Shown here one piece after another: positions 12,456-23,068 of a stretch of 64,000 nt of DNA. The translations under genes and the position numbers were made by a program. Source of the DNA: Cerrena zonata (lineage: Eukaryota; Basidiomycota; Agaricomycetes; Polyporales; Cerrenaceae); assembly GCA_038087015.1 (NCBI GenBank), contig JASBNA010000016.1:682001-746000 (forward strand), given 5' to 3'. The notes beneath the pieces are model-generated. The model was given only the letters and a program-made list of their open reading frames with translations. It had not been told where the DNA came from and did not search any database. How positions within the stretch are numbered: position 1 is the stretch's first letter; every line of letters starts with the position of its first letter.

Positions 12456-13009
12456 CACTAGAATCAAAAGGCTATTGGGAGACGATGATATGTAGAATGG
12501 CGAAGCTTAAAAAGAACCTTGTTATATATAGTATTTGCAGTGTATGTCTATGGGTTACCCCCTTTGCTTTTTAGGATAGTATTTCTGCCGCATCCCCTAG
12601 TACCTTTGTCGTAATTGCTTTTCTCTATTTTTTGTTGCTTTTCAAGCAAATCTGCAGATTGACCAAGATCAATTCAATTCGAGACCTTGTTGTCAACATC
12701 CGCGGCGTGTCTGTAAAGTTCGCGATTGAGTTAGAGTTACAACGGTTTAAGCTTCAAAGCTTCATGGCTGGAGCATTCTACTTCGCATTGTCGATATCCT
12801 CGAAATCTAACCAAAATCGCGGCAAGGTTTTAGGGGATTTGTCAACTAAATATTCAGATGTCAAGTTGTCAAGTTCACGAAGCTACGTCTACTGGTGCTC
12901 CACACCAACAGCCTCAAGGTTTAATTGTCTGTACGACTTCATCCATTTGCCAAACTCAGTTTCTGGTCAACTGACCAGACACCGAAGCATCGCAAATAGC
13001 AGGAAGTCA
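12456..13009. other. Intergenic, no gene
   Basis: 3' flank of the PSAPP-motif gene and 3' flank of the minus-strand U2 gene. A 161-aa open frame here continues through the U2 gene on the opposite strand and is treated as chance. Confidence 0.5.
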
Positions 13010-13014
13010 GGTGA

Positions 13015-13211
13015 GGGAACCCCCGACGACACGAGCCGTTACTGCAGAGGCAAGGTCATCTCCATCCTTGAGTTACAAGTAGAGCTCAAGGGCGTAAGGG
13101 CGGCAAAAATTAGATAACCAGAAATGCGGACAGTGTCCACATAATAGTGGTTAAACTATTAAGAACAGATACTACACTTGATCTAAGCCAGAAGGCCAGA
13201 GTGGTGAGGAA
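13015..13211 (-). ncRNA. U2 spliceosomal snRNA, copy 1
   Basis: On the minus strand from about 13211 the sequence reads the hallmark U2 5' domain: GGCCTTCTGGCTTAGATC, then the branch-point recognition region around GTAGTATCTGTTC, then stem-loop II. The Sm-site-like AATTTTTG follows. The 3' half forms stem III (CCTTGAG loop CTCAAGG) and a terminal stem containing CTGCAGTA, as in other U2 RNAs. U2 base-pairs with the intron branch point and with U6. The ends are estimated to within about 10 nt. The stems differ from copy 2 by paired changes. A TATA element and a conserved upstream box lie at the expected distance. Confidence 0.9.
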
Positions 13212-13232
13212 ACAACCCAGCGGAGGAAGGAA

Positions 13233-13269
13233 TTTTTATAGGTGAACGGAGAGGGACGCACGGACCAGA
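13233..13269 (-). promoter_or_regulatory. U2 copy 1 promoter: 14-nt upstream box and TATA
   Basis: On the minus strand, TCTGGTCCGTGCGT (13269-13256) is followed by TATAAAAATT (13240-13231), placed about 45-58 and 23-30 nt before the estimated U2 start. The 14-nt box is identical upstream of copy 2, whereas most of the rest of the flank is not, which points to a proximal sequence element. Confidence 0.65.
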
Positions 13270-13553
13270 GGTTGAGATAGAATACCGACTTGTCGAAGCT
13301 TGTGGGTCCAACTCACCTTCCGCTTGTCGGATGCATGATTTTTCATCCACGTAGGTTTGCTTCACAACTGGGTTTCACGATGATCGGACATTAACAGCCT
13401 CATTGCACTAATGGCGTTGATGGCATAGAGTTCTGCGCAGCAGAAAGTAAGTGCTTCGTAATATTGTAGTAGGATTTGTAGTTGAAATGTTATAATGTGA
13501 CGAGTAAAATGTATGATAGTCGGGACTTTGCGAGTCTCAAAATAAAAATGGAG

Positions 13554-15761
13554 TTAAGAAGCGGACAACCGTCCGGGAGGTATACGTCTATGTCGAGTAT
13601 GATAGGCAGGTGGTTTGAGTGAGGTCAATCCATCATTCCGAACGGTGTCCTCAGCGATAGATGACACGATAAGATTATCTAGCTCTGAAGGGGAAACAAT
13701 GTGTCCAAGTCGAATAGCCTTGAAGTCGGGAGCGGTGACACTTCGCCGGCGCACCTCCGTAGTATAAGTGTTGCCTTTCGTGATATTCTGACTTCCCGGA
13801 TGCTGTTCTCCCGAATTCGTAACGTCTGCTAGAGCTGCTATGGAAGCAGCTCTCGCTCTCATGGGGCGATGCGTCATGGAAACGCCAGGTATTTTGGGAA
13901 TGACACGGTCGCGATATTCTTGTCCGTTCTCTAGTTGGAGCCCAGCAGAAGACGAATGGTATCGTCTATGTTTAGACCTTAAATCGATGGATGGGTTTTC
14001 ATTTGACATGACGTGCCTGACGATCCCAGCATTCGTTTTACCAGTGGGAACGATAGGAATGGAAGGCATGGGGCGAGGCTGGGAGACCTGGGGGCGAGGT
14101 CTAATAACGTCCCTCGGTGGCTTTGGCGGATGTATCTTCTCTGAGGCTATTTTTGGCAATAGACTCTGGCGGAACAGGTCGAACATTCCTTTGCTCTTCT
14201 TGCCGTGTGATGGATGAAGTAGGCCTGGCGAACACGTAAAGCTGAGGGGAGTCACGTTTTTCTGTTCAGGAACGATGTCATTGTTGGCGTCTCGAGAGTC
14301 TGTCACAAGATACTCGAACCGCCATTTAAGTTTGGGATGATGGTCTTTGATAGGTTTGGAACAATGGAGGCGGCCGTGAGGGGAGATAGATGGGGATAAA
14401 TCGTATGTTTCTGTTCCAGAAATAGAGTAGACACCGTTTCCGCGCAAGGAGATAAGACCCTGTCTGGAAATGCACTCTTTGGGATCGTCATTCAGAATGG
14501 CAACACGCTTCAGGATGGGAGAACAGTCGATAGTAGCGTGGTTATAGAATGTGAAGGAGTGCCGGATTGCAGGTTTAAATTCGGCTAGGGCATCGGTCAC
14601 CAGGTCGACTTCGTTCTTTGGAATAGATGGGTTCGGCGCAGTATAGCCCATAAGTCGCATGGTTGAACGAGTGTGCTTCTTATCATGCAAAATGCGGTAT
14701 TCTTGGTCAATCCAGAATTCTAGGTCAAGGTATTGTAACCAGGAGAGTGCTTCTGGAAGTTGTCTGACTTTGACGCAAAACGAAGTCGTGGGACGAAGAC
14801 TAGTATTCAAGGCACGTTGAGGAGAGGTACTAGTAGTACATTTCGCAGTAGGTAAAGTAACGGCCATGGAGGTTGTCTTTGTTGTGGATTTGGGAGATTT
14901 ACGAGGCGAGTGGGTGGTTTGAGTAAGCTGAGCTTTAGGGTTGGCCGTGACTTCGGGGTTCTTCTTGGGAGAACCGAGAACGGCAACCTCGGGAGGAATC
15001 CATCGCGCAGTACGTGCGGGAATCGCGGCGATTGCGGCAGCCCAATCAGTCTGAGGTTCCAGGGATGGGGCTGACGGTGACGGAGAAGGGGGACTAGCAA
15101 TGGCAGAAATGATAGTAGAAGAAGCAGAAGACAGAGATTTTAATGCCGAATATTTTGGCATCGGACTGGAGGGTGCACTCGAAGTGGAACCTTCTTGTGA
15201 TCTTAGGCGTTGAATAGTTGGTGATACGGGAGGTGACGACCCAGACTGTGTGGGAGTGGCTGGTACAGTCCAGTCAGAGCCTGACGGGGACAGAAACTTC
15301 TTACGGGCTTGCATTTCGGGAGCTAAGTATGCGGAGACCGTAAAGCGAGACATGACACTGGTCCGATTGGCATCGGAATCCTTCAAGTTGAATTGGAGCG
15401 AAGTGGGCGAGAGTCCATCCGTAGAGGGTGAAGGAGATTCCATGTTTGCACGCTCCGTGTCGATTGATAGAGTACGTTTGGTGTGGCGTCCAAATGTGCC
15501 CCAAGTTTCGATGCTGACACTGGGCACTATGAGATTGTAAAACGAAGGCAGTTGGGGGCTACCAGTCAGTTCATCATCATCATCGCAAGTAGGTTGTAGA
15601 TCGCCGTGCAGAATGATAGGTATCTCTGAGAAGTCAACTTCCAATTCTATTTCATCATGAAATGACATTGAGGGGGATGGGGGCGAGAGACATTCTAGAG
15701 CGCGTAGAGCTTCCCAGTCCGCAGGTCGTCGAGAGCCAGGTTTCGGGGGGAGATCGACCAT
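13554..15761 (-). CDS. Unrecognised 735-aa Ser/Pro-rich protein
   Basis: One uninterrupted minus-strand frame from ATG 15761 to the stop at 13554. The N-terminal third is acidic then Ser/Thr/Pro-rich, with runs such as SSASSTIISAIASPPSPSPS, and is probably disordered. The more ordered part is the middle (around LSWLQYLDLEFWIDQEYRIL through a segment with FTFYNHATIDCSPILKRVA and GLISLRGNGVYSISGTETY). The C-terminus is basic. No signal peptide or transmembrane helix is visible. I do not recognise the family; the aromatic-rich middle suggests a real folded domain. Start-to-start distance to the divergent ALG9 gene is only 330 bp, so the two probably share a bidirectional promoter. Confidence 0.85.
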   Translation of the reverse strand: MVDLPPKPGSRRPADWEALRALECLSPPSPSMSFHDEIELEVDFSEIPIILHGDLQPTCDDDDELTGSPQLPSFYNLIVPSVSIETWGTFGRHTKRTLSIDTERANMESPSPSTDGLSPTSLQFNLKDSDANRTSVMSRFTVSAYLAPEMQARKKFLSPSGSDWTVPATPTQSGSSPPVSPTIQRLRSQEGSTSSAPSSPMPKYSALKSLSSASSTIISAIASPPSPSPSAPSLEPQTDWAAAIAAIPARTARWIPPEVAVLGSPKKNPEVTANPKAQLTQTTHSPRKSPKSTTKTTSMAVTLPTAKCTTSTSPQRALNTSLRPTTSFCVKVRQLPEALSWLQYLDLEFWIDQEYRILHDKKHTRSTMRLMGYTAPNPSIPKNEVDLVTDALAEFKPAIRHSFTFYNHATIDCSPILKRVAILNDDPKECISRQGLISLRGNGVYSISGTETYDLSPSISPHGRLHCSKPIKDHHPKLKWRFEYLVTDSRDANNDIVPEQKNVTPLSFTCSPGLLHPSHGKKSKGMFDLFRQSLLPKIASEKIHPPKPPRDVIRPRPQVSQPRPMPSIPIVPTGKTNAGIVRHVMSNENPSIDLRSKHRRYHSSSAGLQLENGQEYRDRVIPKIPGVSMTHRPMRARAASIAALADVTNSGEQHPGSQNITKGNTYTTEVRRRSVTAPDFKAIRLGHIVSPSELDNLIVSSIAEDTVRNDGLTSLKPPAYHTRHRRIPPGRLSAS

Positions 15762-16090
15762 TTCGAGTAAGAGGTAGTAGTATACGATATTAAATTATGT
15801 TTTAGTGTATCAGATATGAGCGGGGAGAGTATAGTAATGATATAGAGGAGAGATGGTGGCTGGCGGGATGCAAGTTGCTTTTCGAACTTGCAGAGCTTCC
15901 TATTCAGGCAGCCTCAGTTCGGGCCGGTGCGGCAAGTATTTCAAGCGCTCGATCGGTGACGTAGAATCGTTTTGGTGAACTTGCTTGACTTGGAATTCAG
16001 GTTGCACCAGTCCACATTCGCTCTAGAGTCCAAGAACAACAGCGGCTATCCCAGGGTACATCACAAGTCCCTCGCGTTCTCTGGACTATC
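15762..16090. promoter_or_regulatory. Shared divergent promoter region
   Basis: The 329 bp between the start codons of the 735-aa protein (minus) and ALG9 (plus). It must hold both promoters. No specific element is recognised. Confidence 0.45.
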
Positions 16091-18569
16091 ATGGCGGCGA
16101 ATTACCAAACGATTCGCTTTCGTCGACCCGAAAAGAAAGATGCACCAACGCCCACGAAACCAAAGAACAGGCACAGTGGCATATTGCAGGATCAATTACG
16201 GAGGTCAGTTCGAGGTCTTACGTGCATACATACAAGCTTCTAGTGTGGCTTGGAATGGTCGGACCGTTTTGTTTGATCACCTGTATGATGCCAAGAGTAC
16301 TAACGTAGAATCTGGTTTGGTTCTATAGGGCTCAGCGGGCTCCGTGGGTCCCTAGTTGGTCAACGGCGTTCAGACTGATTTTGTTGATGAGGGTTGCAGG
16401 GGCGATGTACTCCAATATTCAAGACTGCGATGAAGGTATGAACAGTCCTTTCCATGTTACCGCAAAGTCCTCATACGTTACCCCGTCACCAGTCTTTAAC
16501 TTCTGGGAACCCTTACATTACATGGATAGGGGACACGGTTTCCAGACATGGGAGACTTCTCCGCAATACTCGATACGAAGCTGGGCGTACATCCTTCTCC
16601 ACCTAGCTCCCGTAAAGCTGGCTACCTTCTTCCTCGGTAATGACAAGGCAAGTCTAATATATATTGATACCATAAAGAGATACTTGACGTACTTTTGCAG
16701 AGACCGTCATTTTTCGCTGTCCGGATATTCTTGGCTTTCCTTGCGTCATTCTCTGAAGCAACATTCTACCGGGCAGTTGTGGATAAGGTTAACTACCGTG
16801 TCGGACGTTATCTGTTTTTCATGCTTCTGTTCAGTTCCGGACTATGGTCTTCGTCAACAGGTAATTTACCCCCTCCCCTGCCTGATCATTCGCTAAATAT
16901 TATATGGAATAGCTTTCCTTCCCTCGACTTTTGCTATGTATGCCAATACCTTGGCATTCTCATGGTCGCTCGAACCAACGAACAACAGTAATTTCCGCAG
17001 AACTTTGCTGAGCACCCTCGCCTTTGCTACAGGTGCTATCGTGGGATGGCCATTCGCATTGGCAGTCGCTATCCCCTTCGTCCTTGAAGAGCTAGTCCTT
17101 CGCGGGACCGATGTCGTGCCAGCGGAACAACACTTTTCATGGCTAGTGGCTCGATTTGGACGTTTGCTTACCGCAGGTGGTGTTGCTGCACTACTCTTTG
17201 TGAGTTCTTGCAATGCAATTCCTTTCTCGCCGGCTAAAATCCCGTGCGTCCATAGGTCCCCGTAATCGCTTTGGATACTTTGTATTACGGGAAACTGACG
17301 ATAGTCCCATGGAATATCATCAAGTACAACGTCTTCCCCGACTCTTCCCGGGGACCCACCCTTTATGGCACAGAACCTCCTACATTCTATATCTCCAACC
17401 TCCTTCTGAACTTTAACGTCCTCGTACCCCTGGCCCTTATCTCCCTTCCAGCGCTTGCCATTACCTCTCGAGTCGATCGGAAGCGACTTGGTGACAAGCC
17501 GCCTGTTGGGCAAAGTTCACCCTATACGTTACTTGCAATGAGGTTGGCTCCAGTGTATGTCTGGCTGGGAATTCTGAGCAAGCAAGCACACAAGGAAGAG
17601 AGGTTCATGTACCCCGTGTACCCCTTACTTTGCTTCAATGCCGCCGTAGCGCTGTATCTTCTGAGGGGATGGTTTGAGGTTGTATTCGTCTCCATCACCA
17701 AGTCTCCATACAAGGTTCGATCGTCGCCTTTCGTTCCGGCAGTCTGTATGCTAATCTTCATTTAGGCTTCTCGCACGAATCTTTTCAGCAGGTTCACGTT
17801 ATCCGTTATTTCCGCTTCCATGATCTTCTCCATCTCACGCACGCTTGCTCTTTGGGAATACTACCATGCACCCATGACCATCACCTTCCGTTTCGAAACT
17901 GAGGAGTTGCCCCGGTTACTCAATGCCACGGGTCACATTACTCTTCCTTCCCCCAACAACAAAACCTCATACGAGGATGACGAGAACACACCAAGGATTG
18001 ACTATGGTCCACTCAAGGACTTTGGTTTGCGCCTTTGTGTAGGTAAAGAATGGTACAGATTCCCTGGACATTACCTGGTTCCCGACGGTGTTCGTGTGGA
18101 TTGGATCAAGAGCGAGTTCGATGGAATGTTGCCCGGGCACTTCTTGGAAACGAAGTACGAAGGCGGGTTGATGGAACGCGTCAGGGGCACGAGGGTTGTC
18201 CCACATGGATTAAACGACCTGAATAAGGAAGCAGCGGAGTTTTACGTGAGTCGTCGTCACCTTGACTGCAATATATTATGTCTAAAGCCTTCGCAGGTGG
18301 ATGTCTCATCGTGCGATTATCTCGTCGACCTCGACTTCCCCGCTCATCCTCGGGTCAGTGCATATGAGCCGCGGTATTCCGTGGATGAAAAGACGTGGGA
18401 GCGAGTGACATGTCAGAAGTTCTTGGACGTCAGCCATTCATCGCTCCTCACGCGTGCATTGTGGATGCCCGGTCAAAGATGGCAACAGGCCAATGAGTTT
18501 GGCGAGTATTGTCTGCTCAGGCACAAACAGAACGTTGCTAGGAAAGAAAAGGAGAACAAGCTTCGCTAG
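16091..18569 (+). CDS. ALG9: ALG9 alpha-1,2-mannosyltransferase (GT22)
   Basis: ER-membrane enzyme that adds alpha-1,2-linked mannoses to the lumenal dolichol-linked N-glycan precursor, using dolichol-phosphate-mannose. Exons: 16091..16203, 16329..16435, 16493..16647, 16701..16860, 16913..17199, 17256..17714, 17766..18245, 18297..18569; 677 aa in one frame. The GT22 signature DCDEVFNFWEPLHYM is completed across the second intron, followed by GFQTWETSPQYSIRSWAY. Later motifs include WPFALAV and a KQAHKEERFMYPVYPLLCFN block, the usual HKEERF motif of the family. Many hydrophobic segments fit a polytopic protein. The soluble C-terminal part (from about residue 430) is also typical of ALG9 rather than ALG12 or the GPI mannosyltransferases. 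The third intron (16648-16700) has a GC donor. Confidence 0.95.
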
Positions 18570-19188
18570 TGGAAGCGTAGGTGTGTGTAATCAGAAAGTA
18601 ACTTATAGCATTACATCTGCTAGGAAAGGCAATCTAATCGACATAATTTAATTGCTCAAACGGGTACTTGTTGGTGTGATGCTTGTGTATCATAGCGAGT
18701 CTCGCGGTGAGTGGGATGACAGGATCCAATCATCGACACAAAGGTAGCTTGAATGCGTCATTATATGTAAAGAGGAGGTAGAGTGCGATATGTTTCCGAG
18801 GACGAGAATTGTTGGACGGGCAATTTACGACTTCCGGTCCTGACACGGCACGTGCAGGGGCAAGGATCGAGCATGGAAGGTTCTGAAAAAGGCAAATGTG
18901 GAGATGAATTGGGCAGTTCTCTTGCTTGTGTCGAAGGGTATGCGCCGCTTCGAAGGCGATTTTTCGCTCTCCGATCCCTACCTTCCTCGGGCGAGAGAGA
19001 TCGTCGGGCCATTCATCTCGCACCCAGTGATGAAGACTTGAACCACTTATTATTAAGTCCACACTTCCCGCCGCTTCTTTCCTCTCGACCACCAACACCG
19101 CAAGCTGCCCGCTCTCTTTCTCCCCTCTCATCAAGGCCGCCGCGACGTCTTTCACGAGTAAAACGCGCGGATCTTATAGACATTCATC
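18570..19188. other. Intergenic
   Basis: Holds the ALG9 3' flank and the upstream region of the DUF6533 gene. Antisense open frames at 18730-19155 are not supported by any recognisable product. Confidence 0.45.
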
Positions 19189-20943
19189 ATGGTGGACACG
19201 AATGAAACAGCGCTACATTTCATATTCGTGTAAGTAACCACTTCTCGTATCCCGCTCAGTAACCCGCTGATGATATTGCTTACAGGACGCAAGTACACTT
19301 TTGTGGTGAGTTCCCTGACCCGCCGCCCTGTTGTGATACTCAAAATAATTACCGCTAATGTGGTTGTTAGCTATGTGTAAGTCTGGCGCCCGCTAAAGTC
19401 CAAAACCCTTGCTAATGCTGTCTGTTGACAGATGCTGTCGTCCTTTGGGATTGGGCTTTGGGTTTGCCCAGGGAATGGCGTTTCGTGGGTACCGTTGATT
19501 TCAGTGGCGGGACATATTCTAACCGCCTGGTAGATTTGGAAAACACGCTGGACACCAGTCAAGATCGCCTACTTGTTCTGTCGGTAAGCTATCCTTCTTG
19601 TATCTCGCCGTCTATGATTCAACCCTGACGATCTCAAACAGGTATTGGGTCATTGCAACTATTCCCTACCTCCTTTGGGCGTTCTGCGTCGACCACCCGA
19701 AGGCTGTATGTGACAAGATTTATAAGGTAAGCTTGATTGGTCTTGATTTTGGCTGTCCTCATGGTGTTTCGTTAGATTCCAGTCGCTCTAGCAATGTGGA
19801 ACCAGGTTTCGGCAGAGGCTATCTTGCTTATCCGTACATACGCCTTTTTTAACAGGAACATTTATGTCTTGATTTTCCTGGTGTCCGCACTAGCGGGAGT
19901 CGTGGCTTATCAGCTTTACGTAGATATTTCTGAAATGCTCGGTACGTGCCTACTCAACTCATTTATTCGTTTACTTATAAATAATATGTAGTCTTGCCGT
20001 TTTTGAATGGCGTGAGTAAATAACCCTGGTAAAATTAGTTCGTAGTATTAACGTTTGCTCCAGGACATGGGACCGTGTCTACCTATGTCCAGACCGCATT
20101 CTGCTCACCTATTAGGTTTCTTTGTGAGTAACACCATTCTACGCATATAACGACTTCTTACCTCTATCAGATTGCTCCTTTGCTTTACGATACTATCGTC
20201 ACGGTCATGACCGTTGGAAAAGCAATCGCAATCCGCCGCCGCAGCGGTGGACCAAGCAGTCGTCTAATTCAGACTTTCCTCCGCGAAGGTATATCTTGCG
20301 CGTCCGTAGTAAACAAGTTACTGACTTGGTTTGATATAGGTGTCTTTTACTATCTGCTAATTTCCGTTGCAAATTTGGTTTGTGATACCGATACTCTATT
20401 TTTGCATATTGGCTGACAGATAACATAGATCAACGGCATCTTCTACTTACAGTGAGTACAACGCCAACTGACTGGTTATCTAAATTTGACACAACACCGT
20501 ACAGACCTCGACAGGCCATTTCGGCCATATGTATCCCCTTGAGTGTAATGCTCGCTCCAATTCTTGCCTGCCGTCTTATCCTTGACTTGCGAGAACGAGG
20601 GTCCGAGACAGTGTCACATTCAACTGGGACCATAGCATTCACCGCCGGCGTCACATCCTCGAAGTCATCTCCCGACTCTCCATTCCCTGGATTTGGATTT
20701 GGCCTGGGTGGTATACAAAGCCGTCTCGGCTCTAGCCACAGAGCACTTGTTCGAGGAGACGGCGTAGTTCTCAGTACGATGGGCTCTATTCCCATGGATG
20801 GAATGGCTAGCGGGCTCGAGATGAACGATATCCAAGCACTGGATTGTAGGAAAAGCGATCTCGAGTGCGGTTACGACGACGACCTTGGCATTGTAAGCGC
20901 CGTGAGTGGCATCCGTGTCGAGGTAGAGAAGACGACCATGTAG
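19189..20943 (+). CDS. DUF6533-type multi-pass membrane protein
   Basis: Thirteen exons: 19189..19229, 19286..19305, 19371..19376, 19432..19484, 19534..19583, 19642..19726, 19776..19941, 19992..20011, 20064..20123, 20171..20288, 20340..20377, 20429..20451, 20505..20943; 372 aa. The N-terminus carries the family motif: an aliphatic helix, LWDWALGLPREWRF, then WKTRWTPVK and RYWVIATIP. Several further hydrophobic helices follow (IPVALAMWNQVSAEAILLIR, YVLIFLVSALAGVVAYQLYV). It ends with the common QPRQAISAICIPLSVMLAPI and RLILDLRERG, then a Ser-rich tail. The family is greatly expanded in mushroom-forming fungi and its function is unknown; a seven-helix topology is usual. Exon 3 is only 6 nt, between two normal introns. 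Confidence 0.88.
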
Positions 20944-21445
20944 ACTAACCAAGGTTTGTACGTTAGGTTGATTCTCCGTCTACCGTTGAAACGGCTCATA
21001 TCCCTCATCGACAGTTTTCACCCTCGCACCATGCGCAGTTTCGAAGATCACTGTAACTTTAATTTCTTGCAAAGACGAACTTTACCGAATCCTAGACTTT
21101 AATCGCATTTCTTAGCATTAGCATTATTTTTTTTCACAATTACAGCAACATTTCTGTTGCAGCTCTGTTTTCGTTGTTTTTACGTTCTGCATTTTCGCGT
21201 TACCTGTCGCATTGTTTTCGAAGTATGTCATGTCAATGTAAATGAATTCTGATGTCACGACCGGATGCGAATTAGTCTGCTCTATAAAGATCAATGAGGG
21301 AGTCTACTTGCAATCGTTTCTTCTGAGACCTAGAGGTTGGAAGGTGATAGTAGCATGAGAATGCCCGTCCCACAGGTATCCTTATATGGAAGGAGCATTA
21401 CCAGAAGCGGGTGTTTACCAAAAGCTTTAGGTCCAAATAAAGGCG
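20944..21445. other. Intergenic
   Basis: Downstream flank of the DUF6533 gene and upstream flank of U2 copy 2. No gene seen. Confidence 0.5.
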
Positions 21446-21478
21446 TCTGGTCCGTGCGTTTTTCACGATCCCTTATAA
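21446..21478 (+). promoter_or_regulatory. U2 copy 2 promoter: 14-nt upstream box and TATA
   Basis: TCTGGTCCGTGCGT at 21446-21459 is identical to the box of copy 1. It is followed by TTATAA at 21473-21478, about 22-27 nt before the estimated U2 start. Confidence 0.65.
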
Positions 21479-21499
21479 CCGGGCGTCGAACAAATTGAA

Positions 21500-21690
21500 T
21501 CCTTACCACTCTGGCCTTTTGGCTTAGATCAAGTGTAGTATCTGTTCTTAATAGTTTAACCACTATTATGGAGGCACCGCCTCCATTATTGGTTATCTAA
21601 TTTTTGCCGCCCTTGACCACCTGCTCTGCTTGCAACAGGTGGGCGTGATGACCTTGCTACTGCAGTACCGGCTTGTGTCGTCGGGGGATC
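21500..21690 (+). ncRNA. U2 spliceosomal snRNA, copy 2
   Basis: Same U2 hallmarks as copy 1: GGCCTTTTGGCTTAGATC from 21513, the branch-point recognition segment GTGTAGTATCTGTTC, the Sm-like AATTTTTG, then stem III and the terminal stem with TACTGCAGTACC, which closely resembles animal U2. Stem IIb is TGGAGGC/GCCTCCA here, against TGTGGAC/GTCCGCA in copy 1. Stem III is CCACCTG/CAGGTGG against CCTTGAG/CTCAAGG, with the loop kept as CTCTRCTTGYAA. These paired differences show both folds are under selection. The ends are estimates. Confidence 0.92.
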
Positions 21691-22187
21691 TCCTTCATTG
21701 GAGTTTCTCTCTTAGCATTTATTGCTTTTTCTTTTTGTTGTGTTCAAGGACCTGGTCAATTGGCCTGGTTCTCAGCTTAACAAATGGATGAAGTTTTGGA
21801 ACTTGCTTTATTTCTTGATTAGTACATAAGGATTTGTCTGGTTTTCTTCCTAGTTTGACCTTTGTCTAATTTGGAATGCTCCTCTTTGACTCAGTTGTAC
21901 CAGTAGACACTTTGTAGATTCAAAAATGGAATGCACTGCCTCCTGTAACTTGGCAGGCTCATACTATGTTTGACCATGGTGGAGGAAATCTGTCTTAACC
22001 AGAACACCTCCAACTTACTGGATTCCACAGAACAGTGGTCATCAGCACTCAGCCACATATCCAACACACCAAGACATACATTGCATACATATGCATTCCA
22101 TATTGAGAAATCATAGAAGTGATATGGTAGGGTAAAGTACAGGTCTATACATAGCGATACAAAGAGGAACAATAGTAATGCATGCGA
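21691..22187. other. Intergenic
   Basis: 3' flanks of U2 copy 2 and of the convergent histone H4 gene. No gene recognised. Confidence 0.5.
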
Positions 22188-22691
<504 letters not shown>

Positions 22692-23068
22692 TGTGATGAG
22701 TTAGAGAGTTGTAAAGTTCGAGGGAGAAGTTGTTGTGAGTTTGAGGGGAAGTCTGGGGACTCCTGAGATGTATCCGGCGGGTGTTGCGAGTGTGTTTGAG
22801 GGAGAATGTGGTGGTTGAAAGACAAGACGGTTCAGCGCGTTGCTCGGTGTATGTATACACGGACGCGTTTGGTTCTGTTTGGCTTAGCACGTGAAGACGA
22901 TCAACAAGCTCTGGCGCTTACACGTTGCAATCAACGCGGTGCTCGATCGTGTGTATCGAGATCACTCGACAGACGCTTACAGGCACCGCTTACTACGACA
23001 CTCACTCTCACCACACGACCATCGTATTTGAGACCTTTACTTACCTCTTGCTAACCAAAGCTAGAACT
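22692..23068. promoter_or_regulatory. Divergent H4 / thioredoxin promoter region
   Basis: 377 bp between the start codons of histone H4 (minus) and the thioredoxin gene (plus). It is CT-rich near both starts. No specific element is identified. Confidence 0.4.

Noticed and set aside
12632..13117. 161-codon open frame on the plus strand
   Set aside because: It runs through the minus-strand U2 snRNA gene and has no recognisable protein features.
18730..19155. 141-codon minus-strand open frame upstream of the DUF6533 gene
   Set aside because: No recognisable product; it lies in the upstream region of a well-supported gene on the other strand.
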